Shown here: one piece after another, positions 58,801 to 64,000 of the stretch
Layout: each line of letters starts with the position of its first letter
Position numbering within the stretch: the stretch's first letter is position 1
From: Solen grandis
Lineage: Eukaryota > Mollusca > Bivalvia > Adapedonta > Solenidae
Assembly (NCBI GenBank): GCA_021229015.1
Contig: CM037789.1
Location: 26,484,782-26,548,781 of the forward strand
Reading direction: 5' to 3'
Length of the DNA: 64,000 bases
Translations under genes and position numbers: made by a program
Notes under the pieces: model-generated
The model's database searches: none
Seen by the model: only the letters and a program-made list of their open reading frames with translations
Told to the model about the DNA's origin: nothing

Positions 58801-61800
58801 AGACTACCGGAGCTAAGAAAGCCGGGATACGGGTGAGAAGCGGCAAACCATTGAGAGTTCCAAAGACAATGGTCACGGACAAGAAGAAACCACCGACAGC
58901 CCAGACAGACCCTGGAAAAGGACCCCACCCACTGCGATACTTGCCTATGTGAGTGTTGACATTGTAGATAACCATTGTTATTATTAATAATTTGATTATT
59001 TCTGACAAAACAACATTTTTTTTTTTTTTTTTCAATTTTTTTTTCTCAGACAAAGCTGAAAAGGCCGTCAAGATGAAGGGATGAACATATATATTATAAA
59101 GCTTACTTAAAGACTCTGTTTGCTTCATCAAACATAAATGCTTTGTTTAACATGTTTTAATGAAATCTGTCTGATTTAAAGTGGCATAAAAACAGAATAA
59201 AGAAAGAAATTAGCGAAATTGACGGAAGGAGCAAAATTGGCAAATAAAATTAAATTGGTACCGATTCTATTGAGTTGGTCAGAGCATGGCAAACAAACAT
59301 ATTTTAAATGATGGTGTACATGATGAATGTAATATTAACATAATCATTTTCATCTCCATTGTATCAAATTGTATAATTATTCGTTTTCGTGGGGGACTAA
59401 TTTTCGCTGATTTCATGGTCGACTTAGTCCACAAATGTTAATCCCAACGAAAACTGACAGTTTGATAGATCTGGCATGTTCTACAACATGAATCCAAGAA
59501 TATAAGTACCAATGAAATTGATTTAATTACAGCTTCCACGAAATTTAATGCAAACAAAAATTGATGGTTTTACAGTATTAAAAAAAAAGAAATTATACCG
59601 TCTGTTTATTAACACAGGCCGTCCAGCCAAGACGAGGATAAGCCAAAGATGAGTAAAATCCTGTCATATGGTTATGAGAGAGACTGGCACAATCAGCTGA
59701 CCAACTGGCAAGACAAACAGGAAATTGGTCGAAGCAGGCATCGTCACATGACCAACATCCCTGGTAGCGCTGAAGGAGCACGTACAGAGTACACAACAAA
59801 CTTTGCAAAACGTTCCACAGTGATTCACTCGGAACCAAGGTATTTACAGTTGAACCTGTATTAGCAGCCACCTGTATTAGTTATAAGTGTTCAGCCTGTA
59901 TTTAGCAGTCAGTTTTTAATATTACCAAAACAGCATTTTGTTATAACGTAAACCTTCATAAAGCGGCCACCTCTGTTAAGCGGTCACTAAATCCTCTTGT
60001 TCCCTTGACTGACCGTTGAAGACAGAGTTGACTGTATTACATATAAAATTCACAGAAAGCTTTTATTTAACTATACCTTTATTGTTTCTGCCTCTGGTTA
60101 TTATTCTGCTAAAGTTTCTTATGTAGTCATATTCATATGATAATGTACAATATAAATTTTTTGTAACCATAAAATCCTATTTATTTTTTTGGGCTCACTG
60201 GGGCACAAAATGCCCAAAGTGAGCTATTGTGACCAACTCTGTGTCCGTCATCATCAAATGCTGTCCATAATGCATTATCAAAGATATTATCTGGGAAGGG
60301 GATTTTGAAACTTGCATGGACGATCAGTCAGTGTTTCTTCATAAAAGCAGCTGAACATAATTTTGTTGGACTCTGGTTGCCATGGCAACTGCACATGACC
60401 CTCTGTAAAATGGCTGATGGAACTCGTATCACTATGACCTTTTTACTTAAAATTTCCACTTTTCAGATCTAGAATTTCTCACCATTTTATAAATTTCATT
60501 CATTTTTGTGTTGCCTGCATAGCAAGGCAGAAACATTAACCCTTTCCCTCATATAGACTCATTTTGACGCCCTCAATAGGTACCACATAAGGCCTGATCT
60601 GCAGAAAACCACAGTTAAACCTTACCAAATTTAATTACAAAATACTCATATCCAGACCACTGAGGAGCAGCGAACAGCATAAAACCTGATACTGTTACAT
60701 GGGTGCTACTTTTCATATCCATTCTATATTTTGAGAGTACCTGTACCTACAGGTTTTATACTTAGCTCTTATGTTTGATTGGTTAATGGAATGAACTTTC
60801 CATATGGCCTGTTTCACCATATTGAAATAAACAGCAGTTTTAAATCAACTTAGTGCATGCTTTCCTTTGCAAATGAGTATATCATGATCAGTATCAGTCA
60901 TTCATTATATTCCTCCTGAATCAATCAATATCAAGTCATTGCTAGTTCTAATTTGATCATTAAAAAAGTTTTCTAACACATTACCTCTCTGATGACGGCC
61001 ATGTTAACTTTAGATTCCAATTTGAATTTCTCTTATTGGCTGATTACTTTACTGATCTGAATTTTATAACCCCAGAAGCTAAACAGCCATTAACTTGTAA
61101 TCCCTTGATTTGGCACTCAAGACAGATTTGACTGTTAGTTTGAATTAATGGATTTTTCACTTTATAATATCAGGAATGAGTCCGAAAATAATTCGGCTCG
61201 ACAGTCAGAGGGACGGAGTGCCAGTAATTCAGTGAAACAGACAGAGACACAGAGGTTACGGGAGGCAAGACTCAAGAAACCAGTCGAAAAAGAAGTGTTC
61301 AAAATGACCAGGTAAGTGCAGATGACGGTTGAAATATTTTGAAGATTTTTTTTGTGGGTGTGAATACACTGAAATTTAGAGCCTTACTTTATTCATAAGC
61401 ATGCATGTGTAAACTTTCCATTTTTATATCATGCCATGGGGAAATAGGCACGCAAACAAATTACAACAGTCATTCAATATAATATCAAACAATGTAAAAT
61501 AAATGTGACTTATAAATTAAATAAATGGAGGCTTGAAAGTCGTGCAAACTAATAAAAACATTGCTGTAAAAACTGCTTTCAGTTGGTTGAAATAATGTGA
61601 TGGAACCAATGAAATGGCATAATTTGACACACCTTGAAAATACACAATCCATGTTGTTTGGGTAATCTTCAATGATTCATAAGTAGAGAACCAGACTAAT
61701 TCTTTGCAGCCTACAAGTTGCAAGCTGGGCCACAGCATAACAGGTTTGTAAACAGTACTGGTATATCTTAGTTATGCTTGGTTAGTTCCAGGACTGGTTG

Positions 61801-63377
61801 GCCCAGTGTCAGGATAATGTAACTTAGTGCAATGCCTTAGGTTTAGACAAAAAAAATGTCTAATTCCCTACGTCTGTTGTAATGACAGTAAAAATGCAAT
61901 TATACAAAGGAGATATTTTCCTAGTTCCATGCCTACTTCAAGTTCTGTTGTGAACTACATTGTCTATCACTTACAAAACAGTAGGGTAAACTGATAGGAT
62001 TTTCCAAGTATTTCAGTCCTGCTGTCATAATCATTGTCTTTCAAATGCTTAAAAATCCTCAGTGAAGATGTAAGCATCCATTGACTTGGAGTTATGGTCT
62101 ATTTTGCTCTAAGTATATGAAAGTTTGCATTTAACTATAAAATTCCCACAATCTCTTGATGGACCATGATCACAATTTAATAATGGATGGATTACCTCAA
62201 TTTAGTGAATTTGGTACAATACGATGATTATCTCTTGTTTAACCCTTTCCCTCATACAGACTCATTTTGACGCACTCAATAGGTACCACATAAAGCCTGA
62301 TCTGCAGAAAACCACAGTTAAACCTTACCAAATTTAATTATAAAGTCCTCATTACCAGACCACTGAGGAACAGCGAACAGCATAAAACCTGATCAGCCTG
62401 ATCTGGTTTTATGCTGTTCGCATAGGTCTTTTCATGGTATCCTCTATGAGGGAAAGGGTTAAAAATTATGTAAGATTTGGATCAAAGGCCGGTCCCTTAA
62501 TGTGTGCCGTCTTGAAAATCTGTGGCCGATTTCATAATTTGAAAATTGATTACCCCTGAATCATGGGCTGATTTCTAAGGCCAAAAAAAAAAAAAGTTCC
62601 TTTTCTGGTCTCCTGACCAACTCTCTTTTTTAATGACCCACCCAAGTTTATTTACCTTTTTGCCTTTAAAAAAAAATATTTTCCTTTTTTTACCTTTCAT
62701 TTAATGTAAAAAAAATAAAATGAAAAAAATAAAATAAAATCCCGACCTACAGACCCTCCTTTTTATTTGCTGGAGACTAGAAATGGAACTTTTTTTTTTT
62801 TGCCTAACCCACAATATCATTGACTGCAGCACAACAGATTTTGTACATAATTAATCACATTAGACAGTTGTAATCAAAAAGAAAAATGAACACACTTGTA
62901 GATGTCAGTGTCAAATTTGTTCTGAAAAGAATAAAGCCACTGTTCAAAGATGCAAACTTGGTTTGGTTCTGCAGGGCCTAGATTTACTCCATAAAGGAGG
63001 ATGCAAAATATAAGGCACAAAAACCTAAACTGGGACCAAGACGTCTGTCCATTTAATGTAAATTTTTATTTATAAAAAGTGCAAAAATGCTCGAAGAGGA
63101 GCATTTGCTATGCATCAGCAAAGAAGAAACAATGTGCATCACGGGCTAGCCAACATTTTCTACTTCACATATTCAGATCGGCCCAAGATTTTCGAATCAG
63201 CCCACAACCTGGGACTTACCCTTGATTTGAGTCTTACAAATATATATATTAAAATTAATTTCCCTCATGAAAGTATTGTCAATTACCGACTTTTTTTTTC
63301 ATTTTATTTTCAGATTCAAGAACGTTCCAGCAAGAATTGATACACATCGTCCGCCTCAAGCACAGCAAGCGTGTTAA
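55699..63377 (+). CDS. C7orf57-like gene, 5' end incomplete, six exons seen
   Basis: Encodes about 340 residues of a protein of unknown function similar to vertebrate C7orf57, as I recall it: WFYHAPARR start, SQVPGLSED, DTDTKYIRLAKQGGRQNLLY, PEYMVHENN, LSYGYERDWHNQ. No membrane segment or signal peptide; charged and low in hydrophobics, so probably cytosolic. The first exon starts mid-codon, so at least one upstream exon with the start codon is missing; it may be near the TCTCGCGAGA at 52,506. Human C7orf57 is about 295 residues. Similarity is judged from memory. Confidence 0.75.
57082..57205 (+). CDS. C7orf57-like exon B
   Basis: Acceptor TTTTGTTACAG, donor GTAAGT. Encodes LLYMKENSSNKREPVLYPRN then EWYYLEDNRIDDEEEQKKNK. 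The EPVLYP phrase also occurs in exon A, a small internal repeat. Confidence 0.85.
58335..58563. mobile_element. Divergent CCCTTT-ended MITE
   Basis: ATCCCTTTACTTCCTATAGG at one end and GAAGTAAAGGGTTAA at the other. Interior ATTGTAGCTCATTTTCC and CAGTCTGCAGAGCAAAGAAAT also appears at 50,103-50,160, just after the assembly gap. Confidence 0.65.
58644..58948 (+). CDS. C7orf57-like exon C, with a frame conflict
   Basis: Acceptor TTTTTACAG. Encodes DYDFLRPEYMVHENNSSDRQ to RLPELRKPGYG, then hits TGA at 58,834. Two readings: (1) it ends at 58,832 with donor GTGAGA, and joins exon D in frame; (2) it runs to donor GTGAGT at 58,949, where the other frame reads SGKPLRVPKTMVTDKKKPPT and GPHPLRYLPM, needing a one-base shift near 58,831-58,839. 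Both donors give the same phase. Confidence 0.75.
59375..59577. mobile_element. ACTGTAAAATCATT-type MITE
   Basis: Contains CGTTTTCGTGGGGGACTAAT and CACGAAATTTAATGCAAAC, ending GATGGTTTTACAGT. Lies in an intron just before the exon at 59,618. Confidence 0.6.
59618..59839 (+). CDS. C7orf57-like exon D
   Basis: Acceptor TTAACACAG, donor GTATTT. Encodes PSSQDEDKPKMSKILSYGYE then RDWHNQLTNWQDKQEIGRSR and RTEYTTNFAKRSTVIHSEP. Confidence 0.85.
60191..60537 (+). mobile_element. Degraded tandem-core element E8
   Basis: GGGCTCACTGGGGCACAAAAT and TGCCCAAAGTGAGC form the 5' hairpin of this family in divergent form; GTTGCCATGGCAAC occurs in the core as in type A. No 3' end before an adjoining MITE. Confidence 0.55.
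60538..60690. mobile_element. MITE copy M4, truncated
   Basis: AACCCTTTCCCTCATATAG to AGCATAAAACCTGATA; the right third is missing. Confidence 0.8.
61174..61311 (+). CDS. C7orf57-like exon E
   Basis: Acceptor TTATAATATCAG, donor GTAAGT. Encodes NESENNSARQSEGRSASNSV then KQTETQRLREARLKKPVEKE and VFKMT; Ser/Gln/Lys-rich, probably disordered. Confidence 0.85.
61755..61850 (+). mobile_element. SINE-like repeat fragment
   Basis: AGTACTGGTATATCTTAG, GTTCCAGGACTGGTTGGCCC and AGTGTCAGGATAATGTAAC match the 1050-type repeat. Confidence 0.5.
62030..62201. mobile_element. MITE P3, reverse, left end eroded
   Basis: CATGATCACAATTTAATAATG and GGATGGATTACCTCAA with the interior CCTCAGTGAAGATG match P2 reversed. 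Confidence 0.65.
62241..62460. mobile_element. MITE copy M5, full length
   Basis: AACCCTTTCCCTCATACAG to CTATGAGGGAAAGGGTT with the central AGCATAAAACC/GGTTTTATGCT palindrome intact. Confidence 0.88.
63314..63377 (+). CDS. C7orf57-like last exon
   Basis: Acceptor ATTTTATTTTCAG. Encodes FKNVPARIDTHRPPQAQQAC then TAA at 63,375-63,377. Phase matches exon E (split Arg). Confidence 0.85.
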
Positions 63378-64000
63378 TTGTTGTCATTAAGTAATGATCT
63401 GTTTGATAACCAATTAATTGTTAGTTATTTCAGACATTGACTTTTGTGAGATTTATTAAGTCATGCAATTGTGTTGTCACTTAAATTGATGGTGACTTCT
63501 TTTTTTTTTTCCTTTTTTTTTCCTTTTTAAACATTTATTTCTTTTTTTAAAAATTAAGAATATGTATATTTATATAAAAGAAATATTTTTTTTAATATGA
63601 AATAAAGTGCATATATGCATATATTTTGCTCATCAGCATTTTCCCCAGATTTTCTTCATATTTTACTTCCATATATTTATATATGTTCACATATCATGGA
63701 AACAGTATTTTAAGTTCTTGTGATGCAAAAGCAGTATGTGATCTTTTTAAATGTTGAAAAAAACTTAATGTTTTATACCGAGTTGTAAATTCTTGTTTCT
63801 CTTACATGTTTTTAGCAATTTTAGTAGATGTCATATTGTACATAGCCATAATATGTAGGCATAATTTCTTCAAAAATTTGACTTTGACATTTTTTTATGA
63901 TAATAGATTGTAATATATAAATGTCAAATGCCTTTTAGAGGGGGTAGCATTCAGTGTTAACCCCAGAGAAAAATGTGTTACCTGAGGCTATAGATACAAT
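63378..64000 (+). other. 3' UTR and downstream sequence
   Basis: T-runs and AT-rich sequence around the poly(A) signal. Nothing else recognised to the window end. Confidence 0.45.
63601..63606 (+). terminator. Poly(A) signal AATAAA of C7orf57-like gene
   Basis: AATAAA 224 bp after the stop codon, followed by T-rich sequence (ATATTTTGC). A fitting 3' end for the gene. Confidence 0.6.

Noticed and set aside
58573..59131. Minus-strand 180-codon open frame over exon C
   Set aside because: It is a shadow of the C7orf57-like exon; includes poly-Lys from a T-run and no recognisable domain.

Overview
The window is animal nuclear DNA, most likely from a bivalve mollusc. The genes are split into small exons with GT-AG introns. 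The introns are AT-rich and full of short non-autonomous mobile elements, including many copies of a bivalve-style element with AGCTCACCTGA-type ends and a tandem-repeat core (resembling the 'pearl'/Helentron-associated elements known from clams and oysters). The species call is inference.

From about 220 to 45,825 (+ strand) lies the N-terminal part of an LRP2 (megalin) orthologue. I can place 25 exons, about 1,260 codons, with compatible splice phases throughout. In order they encode the end of a beta-propeller, an EGF, a full YWTD propeller, an EGF, eight LDL-receptor class A modules, two EGFs, a further propeller, an EGF and the start of the next propeller. Neither end of the gene is in the window. 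The 3' part stops around a CR1-like LINE (46.8-50.0 kb) and a 100-N assembly gap (50,001-50,100). No later LRP2 exon is recognisable after the gap.

LRP2 introns carry six tRNA-Met(CAT) genes, each with an 18-nt intron. Three of them sit in a triplicated ~1.5-2.7 kb unit. The introns also hold several MITE and SINE families, a 1.4-kb inverted repeat (26.0-27.45 kb), a 30-copy 31-bp minisatellite (39,784-40,713), and a ~41-bp minisatellite (32.2-33.2 kb) that includes the end of exon 17 and its splice donor.

From about 55.7 to 63.4 kb (+ strand) is a second gene, similar to vertebrate C7orf57 (function unknown), with six recognisable exons, a stop codon and a poly(A) signal. A TCTCGCGAGA palindrome at 52,506 is a plausible promoter element for it. 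Its third recognised exon has a frame problem that is either an alternative splice donor or an indel.

The most interesting signals are: duplication of a 5' splice site by a minisatellite; elements at the same insertion site in duplicated units but with different repeat cores; dispersed intron-bearing tRNA-Met genes; a 2A-like motif in the LINE; and the abrupt end of LRP2 at the LINE and gap.
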